A DNA stretch of 64,000 nucleotides from Streptomyces sp. WP-1. Its GTDB lineage: Bacteria > Actinomycetota > Actinomycetes > Streptomycetales > Streptomycetaceae. Both the position numbers and the translations under genes were made by a program. The notes under the pieces are model-generated. The model was not told where the DNA came from. It saw only the letters and a list, made by a program, of their open reading frames with translations, and did no database searches. Shown here piece by piece: positions 14,593 through 23,512 of the stretch. The stretch's first letter is position 1; each line of letters begins with the position of its first letter. Location: positions 2,170,001 through 2,234,000 of the forward strand of contig NZ_CP123923.1 of assembly GCF_030450125.1 (NCBI RefSeq), given 5' to 3'.

Positions 14593-16487
14593 GAGGCCCG
14601 GCCTTCCGTCGTGGCCGACTCGCCGAAGCGTGCGGCCTGGGCCGCGAACATCTCCGCGTAGGTGCCGCCGCGGGCGACGAGTTCGTCGTGCCGTCCCGCC
14701 TCCGTGATCCGGCCGCCGTCGAGCAGCAGGATCCGGTCGGCCCGGCGGACCGTGGACAGACGGTGGGAGATCAACAGGACACTCGCGTCCCCGGCGGTGG
14801 CGGCGACGCGGTCGAACGCGGCCGACTCGGCGCGGACGTCGAGGTGGGAGGTCGGCTCGTCGAGGATGATCAGCCGGGCTCCCCGCGCCACCGCGTACAG
14901 AGCCCGCGCCAGAGCCACCCGCTGCCACTGGCCTCCGGAGAGGTCCATGCCGCCCGGGTGGCTCTGGGACAGCGGCGTGTCCCAGCCCGCCGCCGCCTTC
15001 CCGACCAGGTCCTCGATCCCGGCCCGCGCCGCGACCGCTTCCAGCAGGTCGTGGTCGACGCCGTGCGCGGGTGCGCCAAGGAGCACGTTGTCGCGCAACG
15101 ACAGGTCGTAGTGCACGGGCTCCTGGGAAACGATCGCCACCTGCGTCCGCCAGTCCTGCGCCCAGTCGGGCGTCAACGGCACGCCATCGACCGTGATCCG
15201 GCCCCCGGTGGTCCCGTACATGCCGGTGATGAGCTTGGTCAGCGTGGTTTTCCCGGCGCCGTTGGCCCCGACCAGGGCCAGGAGTTCACCGGGGACGATC
15301 TCCAGGTCCAGCCGGTCCAGCACACGGGGGCCGGTGGGCCCGTAGCGGAACTCGACCGCTTCCAGGCGGACGTGCGGCGGCCTGCCGCGCACGGGCCGGG
15401 GAGGGGCCGTGTGCGCCGTCCCGGCCAGGGTCGGCCGGCTGGTCCTCGCCACCCGGGCGTGGAGTTCCCGGTGCCCCGCCAGGGTGGGAAGACCCGCGAA
15501 GGCCACGTCGAAGGCTTCGACGTCCATACCGTGGACCGCGACGACACCCCACAGCGCCCCGAGATGGACGGCGAGGGAGCCGGGAGTGATGCGCCCCGAC
15601 GCGGCCGCCCCGGCCAGGGCCGCGAGGACGGCCGCCACCCCGGACGCCAGCAACAGGGACGTGGCGGCGGACCGGCGCAACAGCCCCAGCCGGACCCGGG
15701 CGAGGCCACCCGCCCGGCCGCTCGTCGTCTCGCGGAAGCGGCCGAGGGTCCAGTCGGCCATACCGAAGATCCGCACTTCCTTGGCCGCCCACGGCATGAC
15801 CGCCACGTCCGCCCAGTAGTTCGACCGCCGCGCCGGGGGGGCGAGCCGCCGTACCGTGCCGTGCTGGGCCAGCCATTCCCGCCGGGTGAGGGCCCGCACG
15901 ACGAGGGTCGACGCCAGCAGCGCGAGCGCCCACGCCCAGGAGAACCCGGCGGCCAGCACCACGGTGGCGAGGCAGGCGCCCGCCACCCTGGTGACCAGCA
16001 CGATCTGACCCACCGCGGCGGTACCGAAGGTGTACGAGGCCCAGCCGGGCAGTCCCTTCAGCGTGGCCGCGGCGAGCCGGTCCTGCACCTCGGGGTCCTC
16101 CAGGTGCGCGATGCCCGGCGGACGGCCCATCAGGTCGGCGATCCGGTCCCGCTGCCAGGCATCCACCCGCTGGGAGACGCTGAACTCCACGGCGGGTGCG
16201 AAGGCGTCGGCCGCCTGGCCGGCCAGTAGCAGAAGGCAGCACAGGGCCACGGCCACGCCCAGCTCCCCGCGTTCGTGCGGTGCGGAGATCAGCAGCGATA
16301 CCAGCCAGCCCGTCGCCAGGCCGCCGAGGGTCGGCAGCACGGCGCGCACGAGCTGCACCGCCCAGAGCCGGCAGCACAGCGCCGGCCCCGCGGCCCACGC
16401 CGCGCCCATCAGCCGGCACCGCTGCCGTACGGCGTCCGCGTACCGGACCGTCGGGGCGTCCGTGAAGTGCGGCGCGGTGTGCTTCAC
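14589..16487 (-). CDS. ABC exporter, fused membrane and ATPase domains (half 2)
   Basis: A 632-residue exporter half with N-terminal membrane spans and a C-terminal ATPase: Walker A GANGAGKTT, signature LSGGQWQR and Walker B LIILDEPTSHLD, followed by the H-loop LLISHRLSTV. The GTG at 16487 (VKHTAPHF) follows AGGAGG with a 9-base spacing; an upstream in-frame ATG would add unconserved residues. It is the first gene of the left operon and diverges from the monooxygenase gene across a 281-bp intergenic region. Confidence 0.85.
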   Translation of the reverse strand: MKHTAPHFTDAPTVRYADAVRQRCRLMGAAWAAGPALCCRLWAVQLVRAVLPTLGGLATGWLVSLLISAPHERGELGVAVALCCLLLLAGQAADAFAPAVEFSVSQRVDAWQRDRIADLMGRPPGIAHLEDPEVQDRLAAATLKGLPGWASYTFGTAAVGQIVLVTRVAGACLATVVLAAGFSWAWALALLASTLVVRALTRREWLAQHGTVRRLAPPARRSNYWADVAVMPWAAKEVRIFGMADWTLGRFRETTSGRAGGLARVRLGLLRRSAATSLLLASGVAAVLAALAGAAASGRITPGSLAVHLGALWGVVAVHGMDVEAFDVAFAGLPTLAGHRELHARVARTSRPTLAGTAHTAPPRPVRGRPPHVRLEAVEFRYGPTGPRVLDRLDLEIVPGELLALVGANGAGKTTLTKLITGMYGTTGGRITVDGVPLTPDWAQDWRTQVAIVSQEPVHYDLSLRDNVLLGAPAHGVDHDLLEAVAARAGIEDLVGKAAAGWDTPLSQSHPGGMDLSGGQWQRVALARALYAVARGARLIILDEPTSHLDVRAESAAFDRVAATAGDASVLLISHRLSTVRRADRILLLDGGRITEAGRHDELVARGGTYAEMFAAQAARFGESATTEGRAS

Positions 16488-16768
16488 GGCTCTGTCCCTC
16501 CTTCCTCCGGCCTCTTCCCCTGGCCGCGGATTCCCTGTGCCATTGCCCGCGGCGTGACGCCGGCTTGGCAAGGCAATTGCGAAACGGATCGAGAAATACG
16601 GAAGTCGGCTGGTGAACTCGATTCCGCCAGACATATCGCGGAGTCTATTCACCCGTCACGCCTTTCGAGGCAAACGGGAGTTGAGCGCTCGTCCCTGGTT
16701 GATCACCGGCTCGGTTCGCCGCCCCGGCAAGAATGAATCCCTGTAGAGACCCCTCGGGAAGAGAGAAA
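16488..16768. promoter_or_regulatory. Divergent control region between the two main operons
   Basis: This 281-bp region separates the exporter-led left operon and the monooxygenase-led plus-strand operon, so it should hold both promoters. It is less GC-rich than the flanking genes. I see no perfect operator repeat and no match to the StrR-type site found at 37201-37229. Confidence 0.6.
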
Positions 16769-17719
16769 GTGGACGATCCCCCGGCTTTGCGAATAGGCCT
16801 CCACTCGGGCCAGCAGTACCCGGACTTTGCGTCGCTCCGGACTCTCTGGCATACGGCGGAGTCCCTTGGATACGACTGGGTTTCCCTGTTCGAACACTTC
16901 CGTCCGCCGATATTCGGCGCCGACGGGCCGTGTCTGGACGGAATGACGGCGTTGTCCGCGCTGGCGGCGGTCACCCCGCGCGTGCGATGCGCCATGCTGG
17001 TCTCACCGGTCACCTGGCGCCATCCCGCCCTGCTGGCGATCGCGGCCGCGACCGTCGACCAGGTCTCGGGCGGACGGCTCGAACTCGGTCTGGGCGCGGG
17101 CGGCGACGACCTCGCCTTCGCCCAGTACGGCATCGAGCAGCCGCCGCCCCGCGTGCGCCTGGAGCGGCTCGACGAGGCCTGCCGTATCGTCCGGGCGCTG
17201 TGGGAGGGCGGCCCGGTGGACTTCGCGGGTGAGCACTTCACGCTGCGCGGGGCCCATCTCAACCCCCGGCCGGTGCAGCACCGGGTGCCGCTGGTGATCG
17301 GCGGCCGCGGCCCACACCTGCTGCGCGTGGCCGCCGAGCACGCCGACGTGTGGAACTGCCTCGCCCTGGAGCCGGCGTCCTACGCCGCCGCGGCCGCGAC
17401 ACTCGACGAACACTGCGCGCGGATCGGCCGTGCCCCCTCCTCCGTGCGTCGTTCCGTCACCTTCCGGGCCGTCATCACCGCAGACGCGCGCGGTGCCCGG
17501 CAGGCCCGCGAAGCCGTCGCGTGCGGGAGCGTCGGGCACCCGGCCGACCTGGCGGAGTACATCGGCTTCGGCACCGCCCAGCAGTGCCTGGACCGGCTCG
17601 CGCCCTACGTCGAACTGGGTGTCCGCGACTTCCTGCTGGGCGTGCGTCCCCCGCTGGACTTCACGACCGTCGAACGCTTCGCCACCGAAGTGGCCCCGGC
17701 CCTGAGGGAATTGGCATGA
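16769..17719 (+). CDS. Luciferase-like (LLM class) monooxygenase/oxidoreductase
   Basis: A 316-residue bacterial-luciferase-fold protein. Typical stretches are LRIGLHSGQQYPDFASL at the N-terminus, ALAAVTPRVRCAMLVSPVTW, then ATVDQVSGGRLELGLGAGG and RVPLVIGGRGPHLLR. The family uses FMN or, in actinobacteria, often F420. The GTG at 16769 follows a GA-rich ribosome binding site; an upstream ATG at 16733 is possible but adds unconserved residues. First gene of a five-gene plus-strand operon with ATGA-type overlaps. With sugar-active neighbours it may act on a sugar or sugar phosphate, but the substrate is unknown. Confidence 0.8.
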   Translation: MDDPPALRIGLHSGQQYPDFASLRTLWHTAESLGYDWVSLFEHFRPPIFGADGPCLDGMTALSALAAVTPRVRCAMLVSPVTWRHPALLAIAAATVDQVSGGRLELGLGAGGDDLAFAQYGIEQPPPRVRLERLDEACRIVRALWEGGPVDFAGEHFTLRGAHLNPRPVQHRVPLVIGGRGPHLLRVAAEHADVWNCLALEPASYAAAAATLDEHCARIGRAPSSVRRSVTFRAVITADARGARQAREAVACGSVGHPADLAEYIGFGTAQQCLDRLAPYVELGVRDFLLGVRPPLDFTTVERFATEVAPALRELA

Positions 17720-18237
17720 CGATGACCTTGTACTGGCAGACGGCGCGGGACGCGCAGACCGTGCACGCCCTGGTCGAGGAGTCGGACCGGGCCGCCGCAC
17801 TGCGTACCGGCACCCCCGCACCCCACCGCCGGACGGCTGCGACCCGGCACCTGGTCGAGCAGGGCTCGGTCCGCCTCGGCACCGTGGACGGGTTACCCGT
17901 CGCCACCGTCTCGGTGGGAGCGATGCCCTCGTTCGACGCGGACGCCGGTCGGCTGCCGTACTCCCGCACTCCTTGGTACATGCAGCGCCTAGCCGTCCGT
18001 CCGGGCTTTCCCGACCCGTTCCTCGGGTTGCGTGCCATCCGGCACGCGATCGAACGGGCCACCGCCGCCGGAGCCGACGCGCTGCGCGCCGAGGCGAACC
18101 CGGATCTGTCCGACGTCCTCGCCCTGCTGACCACCCTGGGATTCGTCCGGCACGCCACCAGGGACACCGCGCCGCGCCGTACCTGGCTACAGCTGCCCAT
18201 CCCCCGCGGTACGGGCCCGGAGGGCGGACCGCGATGA
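17716..18237 (+). CDS. GNAT-like acyltransferase
   Basis: A 173-residue protein. The order of a central strand (WYMQRLAVRPGF), a helix (LGLRAIRHAIERATAAGADALRAEANPDL) and a terminal LGFVRHATRD resembles the GNAT fold. The usual R/Q-x-x-G-x-G/A acetyl-CoA loop is not intact (VRPGFPDPFLGLRA), so donor or activity may differ. The start overlaps the preceding stop by 4 bases and the gene ends in a 4-base overlap with the epimerase gene, so the three are coupled. The acceptor is unknown; an amino sugar is one possibility given the neighbours. Confidence 0.6.
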   Translation: MTMTLYWQTARDAQTVHALVEESDRAAALRTGTPAPHRRTAATRHLVEQGSVRLGTVDGLPVATVSVGAMPSFDADAGRLPYSRTPWYMQRLAVRPGFPDPFLGLRAIRHAIERATAAGADALRAEANPDLSDVLALLTTLGFVRHATRDTAPRRTWLQLPIPRGTGPEGGPR

Positions 18238-19238
18238 CGACGGTCCGGGCCTGGAGCCGGCCCGTCGGACACACCGCCGACGAGCCCCAAGGCCGGGCGG
18301 TGCACGAGTACGGGCTCGACAGCGGCAGGATGCGTGTGGCCGTGTGGGACTACGGCGCCACCCTGGTCGAGGTCTCGGTGGCGGACGGCGGTTCGCGCAC
18401 CAATCTGGTCGTGCGGCTCCCCGACCTCAAGGCGTACGAGCAGCGCGCCGGACGGGCGTATGTGGGATCCACGATGGGCCGCTACGCGCGGATCGTGGCG
18501 CGGGGTCGCGCTCCCGTCGCCGACCGCGTGCACCAGCTCGCCCTCAACGAGGGAAGCCATCACATCCACGGCGGCCCGCGCGGTTTCGACGCCCAGGTGT
18601 GGGACGGAGACGCGGTCGGCGGGCCGGACGCGGGCCGCATCACGCTGAGCCTGCGCAGCCCGGACGGCGACCAGGGCTATCCGGGCCGGCTGCACTGCAC
18701 CGCGACCTTCGAGCTGCACACCGACGACCGGCTCGTGGTCCGGTACGCGGCGACCACCGACCGGCCGACGCTGTGCGGGCTGACTCTGCACGCCTTCTGG
18801 AACCTGTCGGGCGGCGGCACCGCCGACGGCCACACCCTCGAAGTGGACGCCGACGCTGTACTCGAAACGGACGCCCACTTCTTGCCCACCGGACGTCTGC
18901 TGCCCGTGTCCCGCTGCGGGCTCGACCCGCGCGAGCCCCGCACCCTCGGCTCCACGGCGCTGGACCACTGTCTCGTGCTGCGGCCCGACGGCGGGACGGC
19001 CGCCGTACTCCGCGACCCCGCCGGCGGCAGGGCCCTGCGCCTGGAGACGAACCAGCCCGGGCTCGCCGTGTACAGCGGAGACCATCTCCCCCGGCCGCGC
19101 GCCGGGCTGTGTCTCCAGCCCACGGCCTGGCCGGACGCTCCCAACCATCCCGCGTTCCCCTCCGCCGTCCTGCTTCCGGGAAGGACCTACACCCATGTCA
19201 CGACCTACGCCTTCGGCCTGCCCCGCCCCGCCGACTGA
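18234..19238 (+). CDS. Aldose 1-epimerase (GalM-like)
   Basis: A 334-residue galactose-mutarotase-fold protein. Diagnostic stretches are VAVWDYGATLVEVSV, YVGSTMGRYARIVARG (the G-x-x-x-G-R-x-x-N-R-I region of GalM), LNEGSHHIHGGPRGFD with the catalytic-region histidines, LTLHAFWNLSG, and PGLAVYSGDH near the C-terminus. It interconverts sugar anomers. In a biosynthetic operon with a SIS isomerase and a BtpA-family protein it suggests handling of a free sugar precursor. An ATGA overlap precedes it and a 44-bp overlap follows. Confidence 0.8.
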   Translation: MTTVRAWSRPVGHTADEPQGRAVHEYGLDSGRMRVAVWDYGATLVEVSVADGGSRTNLVVRLPDLKAYEQRAGRAYVGSTMGRYARIVARGRAPVADRVHQLALNEGSHHIHGGPRGFDAQVWDGDAVGGPDAGRITLSLRSPDGDQGYPGRLHCTATFELHTDDRLVVRYAATTDRPTLCGLTLHAFWNLSGGGTADGHTLEVDADAVLETDAHFLPTGRLLPVSRCGLDPREPRTLGSTALDHCLVLRPDGGTAAVLRDPAGGRALRLETNQPGLAVYSGDHLPRPRAGLCLQPTAWPDAPNHPAFPSAVLLPGRTYTHVTTYAFGLPRPAD

Positions 19239-20034
19239 CCCGGCCTCCGCCCGCCCCAAGGTGCTCTACGGCGTGATCCACCTGCCGCCGCTTCCGGGCA
19301 CTCCGTTCCACGTCCCGGACTCCCTGCCCGCCATCGTCGACGACGCGGTACGGGCGGCCGCCGCGCTACGTGCCGGGGGAGCCGATGGAGCATTGCTACA
19401 GACGGTGGACCGCGTGTACACCGTCGACGACGACGCCGATCCCGCCCGGATCGCCGCGATGACCCTGTGCGCGGCACGGGTCGCCGCAGAGGTCGGGGAC
19501 GGCTTCCACCTCGGCGTCCAGATCATGCGGCACGCGGTGCGGGCCTCCCTGGCGGTCGCCAAGGTCACCGGCGCGTCCTTCGTCCGCGCGGACGCGCTCG
19601 TGGGGGCCACCCTGTCCACGCACGGCTGGGTACAGCCCGACTCCCTGCGCATCATGGAGTACCGCAGGGCGCTGGACGCCTTCGGTGTACGTCTCGTCGC
19701 CGACATCGACTCCATGCACTTCCGGTGGGCTGGCCAGGACGAGACGACCGGCGGGGTCGCCCGGCGCGCCATCCAGGTCGGCGCCGACGCGGTCTGCCTC
19801 GCCCACCCGGACGAGAAGGCGACCCTGGAGAAGATCGCCGACGTGCGGGCCCGGGCGCCGCAGGCGACGGTCATGCTGGGCGGCTTCGTCACGCACGACA
19901 GCGCCGCACGGCTGCTGGCCGACGCGGACGGGGCCTTCGTCAGCGGCTGCCTCACGGCGGACGACGGCAGCGGCAGGTTTGAGGTCGACCGGGTGCGGCG
20001 GCTCGCCGCACTGGTCCACGAGGCCGGCCGATGA
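19195..20034 (+). CDS. BtpA/SgcQ family TIM-barrel protein
   Basis: A 279-residue protein with LYGVIHLPPLPGTPFHV near the start, FHLGVQIMRHAV, FVRADALVGATLSTHGW, VRLVADIDSMHFRW and VMLGGFVTHDSAARLL, which together match the BtpA/SgcQ family. Members sit in sugar operons or were linked to photosystem I assembly; the reaction is not established to my knowledge. The ATG at 19195 has a GGAAGGA 8 bases upstream and lies inside the end of the epimerase gene; GTG 19261 is a shorter alternative. Its coupling to a SIS protein suggests sugar (phosphate) chemistry. Confidence 0.75.
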   Translation: MSRPTPSACPAPPTDPASARPKVLYGVIHLPPLPGTPFHVPDSLPAIVDDAVRAAAALRAGGADGALLQTVDRVYTVDDDADPARIAAMTLCAARVAAEVGDGFHLGVQIMRHAVRASLAVAKVTGASFVRADALVGATLSTHGWVQPDSLRIMEYRRALDAFGVRLVADIDSMHFRWAGQDETTGGVARRAIQVGADAVCLAHPDEKATLEKIADVRARAPQATVMLGGFVTHDSAARLLADADGAFVSGCLTADDGSGRFEVDRVRRLAALVHEAGR

Positions 20035-21071
20035 GCGCCCGCGCCTACAGCCTGGAGGAGGTGCACCGGCAGACCTCCGCCCTGCCCGAGGACCTGCTGG
20101 CCCTCTCGGCGCCGGCCGCGCAGGCGGCGACGGCGGCCCGCCGCCTGGGTGCGCCCCGGCGGCTGGTGCTGCTCGGCAGCGGGGACTCGCTGTACGCATC
20201 GATAGCGGCACTGCCGGCGTTCGCTGCGGCGGGCATCCGGGGCCGGGCCATGTCGGGCGGCGAGTTCCTCACCCGGGTGCCGTCACAGGCCGTGTGCGGC
20301 AAACCGGCGACCGTCGTGGGCATCTCGGCCTCGGGCGGCAACCCGACCGTCCTGGAGGCGATGGCGGCGGCCGGCCGGCTCGGCCACCCCACCGTCGCGG
20401 TGACCTGCGCGGCCGACGGGCAACTGGCAAGGGCCGCCGACACCGCGGTGGTCCTCGACCCCGGCCCGTCCGCCCCGTCCCCGGGCATCCGCACCTACCA
20501 GGCCACGCTGCTGTCCCTGCTGCACCTGGCCCACGCCTGGGGCGGGGCGGACGCAGGCGCGACGGCCGCCCTGGATCCCTGCCTGCTCGCACGGACGCAG
20601 CGGGCGGTGATCCTCGGGGCCCGCGCCGGCGCCGGCGCCGTGGCTCGGCTGCTCTCACCGGCACCGCTGGTCCAGGTGGTCTCCCCGGTCTCGGCACTGG
20701 GCACCGCCCGCTATCTGGCGGCCAAGTTCAGCGAGATCGCCGGAGTCCCGGCCATGGCGACCGATGACGAGGACTGGTGGCATGTGCACCGGTTCGGGCA
20801 CGGCGTACACCATCCCGTCCTGTTCTTCCTCACTCCGGGCCCCGACCGGGCACAGGCCCTGGAGTTCGCGCGGCGCACGGCGGCGAGGTCGCCGTTGATC
20901 GTGGTGGCCGCCGACGGGGACGAGGAGGCCCGGGCGGTGGGAGCGGTCGCCGTGCCGACCGCCGCGCGGATCGCCGGCACGGTGCGTCCGCTGGTCGATT
21001 CGGCCGTTGCGGCTCCGCTCGCGCTCGCCCTGGCCCGGCTCCTGGGCCGGCTACCCTTCTGCCGCAATTGA
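20031..21071 (+). CDS. SIS-domain sugar isomerase-like protein
   Basis: A 346-residue protein with two SIS-like halves. The first has RLVLLGSGDSLYASIAALPA and VVGISASGGNPTVLEAM (the S-x-S-G-x-T-like phosphosugar loop). The second half has AVILGARAGAGAVARLL and YLAAKFSEIAGVPAMATDDED. Relatives include the isomerase part of glucosamine-6-phosphate synthase and AgaS. There is no glutaminase domain. Likely role: isomerisation or deamination of a sugar phosphate. Its 3' end overlaps the converging aminotransferase gene by 21 bp, so the two operons share one end region with no room for a separate terminator. Confidence 0.75.
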   Translation: MSARAYSLEEVHRQTSALPEDLLALSAPAAQAATAARRLGAPRRLVLLGSGDSLYASIAALPAFAAAGIRGRAMSGGEFLTRVPSQAVCGKPATVVGISASGGNPTVLEAMAAAGRLGHPTVAVTCAADGQLARAADTAVVLDPGPSAPSPGIRTYQATLLSLLHLAHAWGGADAGATAALDPCLLARTQRAVILGARAGAGAVARLLSPAPLVQVVSPVSALGTARYLAAKFSEIAGVPAMATDDEDWWHVHRFGHGVHHPVLFFLTPGPDRAQALEFARRTAARSPLIVVAADGDEEARAVGAVAVPTAARIAGTVRPLVDSAVAAPLALALARLLGRLPFCRN

Positions 21072-22652
21072 CCCGGCAGGCCGGCGCTCGCCGAGGAAGC
21101 GTTCCATGCGCGACAGCGCGGGTGCCAGCTCGCTCCAGCGGCGTGCGGTGGTCACCCGCACAAGTCCGCCGGACAGGCAGAACGTCAGCAGTCCCGGGAA
21201 CACCGACACGTTCTGACGGTGCAACAGCTCCCTGAAGGCAAGGTAGGAGTCGGGGTAACCGCGCAGGCCGACCGCGAGGTTGATGGAGTAGCGGGCCGCG
21301 GTGACGTCGGTGTCAGGCAGGAGCAGCCGGCGCGTCACCTCGTCCCGCGTCCGGCAGAGCGTCAGCTCCCGTTCGGCGCGCTCCTCCGCGTAGCTCCGGT
21401 AGGCGGCGCCGAGGCCGTCGACGGTCAGGCCGTATCCGCTCTCGAACTCGGCGAGTTCCGCCGGGCCCGCCGTCTCCCGTCCCTGTAGGCGCCAGCGCTC
21501 CATCCGGGCCAGTACTTCGATGGCCGTGTAGAAGAACGAGGGCGGACCGCCGTAGCTGCTCGACGCGTACTCGTAGTACGCGTCGATGAAGGCGGAACTC
21601 GCCAGGAGCCACCCGACCTTGAGGCCGGGAGCCGACCAGTTCTTGGACAGGCTGCTCACCCGCACCACGTTGTCGGCGGCGCGGGCGGGCGACCAGTGCG
21701 GCTGCGGCCCCAGCCACTCATGACACTCGTCGAGGACGACGAGGGTGCCGGGGCTCGTCCGTCGGATGAGCGTCTCCAGTTCGGCCTCGTCCACCAGGGC
21801 GCCGGTGGGGTTGGCCGCGGTCTGGAGGAGCACCAGCGGGGTGTCCGGGCGAAGCTGTTCGATGAGGGGGGCCAGTGACGTCACCCCGCCCACCGACGGA
21901 GTGGGCACCAGGCGGGTGCCGACGCGCCGAGCCAGGGACTCGACCAGTGGCGGGTAGTTCGGTATGGCGCACAGGGCTGGTGCCGACGTGGTCCGGTCGG
22001 TCAGCGCGAAGTCGGCGATGCTGTGGACCGCGAAGGTACCGCCCATCGTCAGTGCGACGTTGCGCAGGTCGTAGTGCGCCCCGGGCAGTCTCGCCGACTC
22101 GTAGGCGGCGACCGCCTCCCGGGCCGGCTCCCGGCCGCGCGAGTCCGAGTATCCGTACCAGTCCCGGTCCAGGGCGTAGGTGATGCAGTCCTTGACCGTG
22201 GCGGGCAGGCCCCAGGCCTCCTCGTCCACGGACCCCGACGACAGGATCAGCTGGCCCGGCCGGCGCAGCGAGCCGTAGAGGTCGTCGCGGAAGTAGTGGT
22301 TGAACATCTCCTTGACGAAACGGACGGTGGCACGCGAGGACAGGATCTCCTCCGGGGTCACCGAGCGGCGCGGACGGGCGGCCCGCCACCGCTCCGCGAG
22401 CCCGGGGCGGGCCGCACGGGCGCCGAGCATGTCCTCCGCCCGGCCCACGTAGAGGTCGCGCAGCTCGGCCGGGTCGGCCGGGTCGCCGGCCCGCTCGTAC
22501 ACCTCGGCCAGGTGCTCGTCCGGGCCGAAGTCCAGCCGCAGGGGCGCCAGGGGCACGTGCGCCGGACGGGCCCCGGCCAGGGTGACGGGCAGCTCGACCG
22601 CCGGGCGGGGCTGCCGCGGCTCGGCGAACAGCACCAGTTGTGTGCTCGTCAT
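21051..22652 (-). CDS. Fold-type I PLP aminotransferase-like enzyme with N-terminal extension
   Basis: A 533-residue class I/II aminotransferase-like protein. Lys337 in SSLSKNWSAPGLKVGW should bind PLP, with Asn281 in AANPTG and Asp308 in VVLDECHEW as the usual partners. About 95 N-terminal residues precede the normal domain (family members are usually around 400 residues); this part has no motif that I know. Such enzymes transaminate, decarboxylate or carry out beta/gamma-substitutions on amino acids. It is the last gene of the right minus-strand operon, ATGA-coupled to the oxygenase gene upstream. Confidence 0.8.
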   Translation of the reverse strand: MTSTQLVLFAEPRQPRPAVELPVTLAGARPAHVPLAPLRLDFGPDEHLAEVYERAGDPADPAELRDLYVGRAEDMLGARAARPGLAERWRAARPRRSVTPEEILSSRATVRFVKEMFNHYFRDDLYGSLRRPGQLILSSGSVDEEAWGLPATVKDCITYALDRDWYGYSDSRGREPAREAVAAYESARLPGAHYDLRNVALTMGGTFAVHSIADFALTDRTTSAPALCAIPNYPPLVESLARRVGTRLVPTPSVGGVTSLAPLIEQLRPDTPLVLLQTAANPTGALVDEAELETLIRRTSPGTLVVLDECHEWLGPQPHWSPARAADNVVRVSSLSKNWSAPGLKVGWLLASSAFIDAYYEYASSSYGGPPSFFYTAIEVLARMERWRLQGRETAGPAELAEFESGYGLTVDGLGAAYRSYAEERAERELTLCRTRDEVTRRLLLPDTDVTAARYSINLAVGLRGYPDSYLAFRELLHRQNVSVFPGLLTFCLSGGLVRVTTARRWSELAPALSRMERFLGERRPAGSIAAEG

Positions 22653-23512
22653 CGGCCGCTCGCGGTCAGGACGCGCAGCCGCTTGAGATGGCGGACGCGG
22701 CCGGGTGCCGGCTCCGGGGCACGGGTACGGCCGTGGAAGTACCTGGTGTTGTCGATGACGGCGAGCCGTCCGGGCACCCAGCGCAAGCCGGAACAGCGCC
22801 TGCTGTACAGGGCGGCGTACGCCTCTGCGAGGGCACGGTTCACCTCGGCCGGGTCGTCGGCGCGGGTGTCGAGGGTCCAGTCCATGGGAGTGTGGTGGAA
22901 GTCGCGGAGGGAGAAGACGGGACGCCCGTCGCAGTGGCGCAGGACGGCCGGTACCTCCCCGGGTCGGTCGTAGCGGAGGTGCCCGAGCAGTTTCCGGGTG
23001 CCGGGGGACAGTGCGTCGTGGACGTCGGACATGGCCACCAGCACGGTCTGCCCGGCGGTTTTCTGCTCTGTCGCCGCAACGCACATCAGCACGATGTAGC
23101 GCGGCTGGGCGGCCACCGGGGCGCCGCTGCTCTCGGAGTGCAGGGTCAGCGGGTTGGCCGCGAAGGGCTGCCGGGCCGGGTCGGCGGTGGCGGGCCGGCA
23201 CGTCCGCAGGTTGAGGATCACACCGTCGTCGACCATGCCGGCGACGTCGGCGGACCGCTCGGGCTGCGCGGTGCCGAGGACCGCGCCGAAAGCCAGGAAC
23301 TCCTCGTTGGACATGACCCTGTCCAGGTCGAGCAGCCCGATTCCGTGCGGTCGCACCTGGGCGTCCAGGACCGCCCGGGCGGTCTCCCAGGGCGCGTCGG
23401 CCCGGCCGGGCAGCGGGGTGAGGGGCAGGTCGTAGCCGCGCCCCTGGTCGAGGAGCCTGTCCCGCAGCGCGACATGCGGATGGTCCGGGCGTTCCCGGAA
23501 GGTCCCTTTCAC
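22649..23512 (-). CDS. TauD/clavaminate-synthase-like Fe(II)/2-oxoglutarate oxygenase
   Basis: A 287-residue protein. The probable iron ligands are His125 and Glu127 in LTLHSESSG and His260 in NTRYFHGRT. HxE in place of HxD is typical of clavaminate-synthase-like members. Arg271-Arg274 follow as likely 2-oxoglutarate anchors. Substrates of this group are often amino acids or carrier-bound amino acyl groups. It is coupled to an acyl-AMP ligase gene (4-base overlap) and an aminotransferase gene, so hydroxylation of an activated amino acid is plausible. Confidence 0.8.
   Translation of the reverse strand: MKGTFRERPDHPHVALRDRLLDQGRGYDLPLTPLPGRADAPWETARAVLDAQVRPHGIGLLDLDRVMSNEEFLAFGAVLGTAQPERSADVAGMVDDGVILNLRTCRPATADPARQPFAANPLTLHSESSGAPVAAQPRYIVLMCVAATEQKTAGQTVLVAMSDVHDALSPGTRKLLGHLRYDRPGEVPAVLRHCDGRPVFSLRDFHHTPMDWTLDTRADDPAEVNRALAEAYAALYSRRCSGLRWVPGRLAVIDNTRYFHGRTRAPEPAPGRVRHLKRLRVLTASGR

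Noticed and set aside
3620..16487. Dithiolopyrrolone (holomycin-type) cluster, suggested by the cysteine A domain and CxxC flavoprotein
   Set aside because: No condensation/cyclisation domain and no set of acyl-CoA dehydrogenase-type oxidases as in those clusters. The ComA and lyase genes do not belong there.
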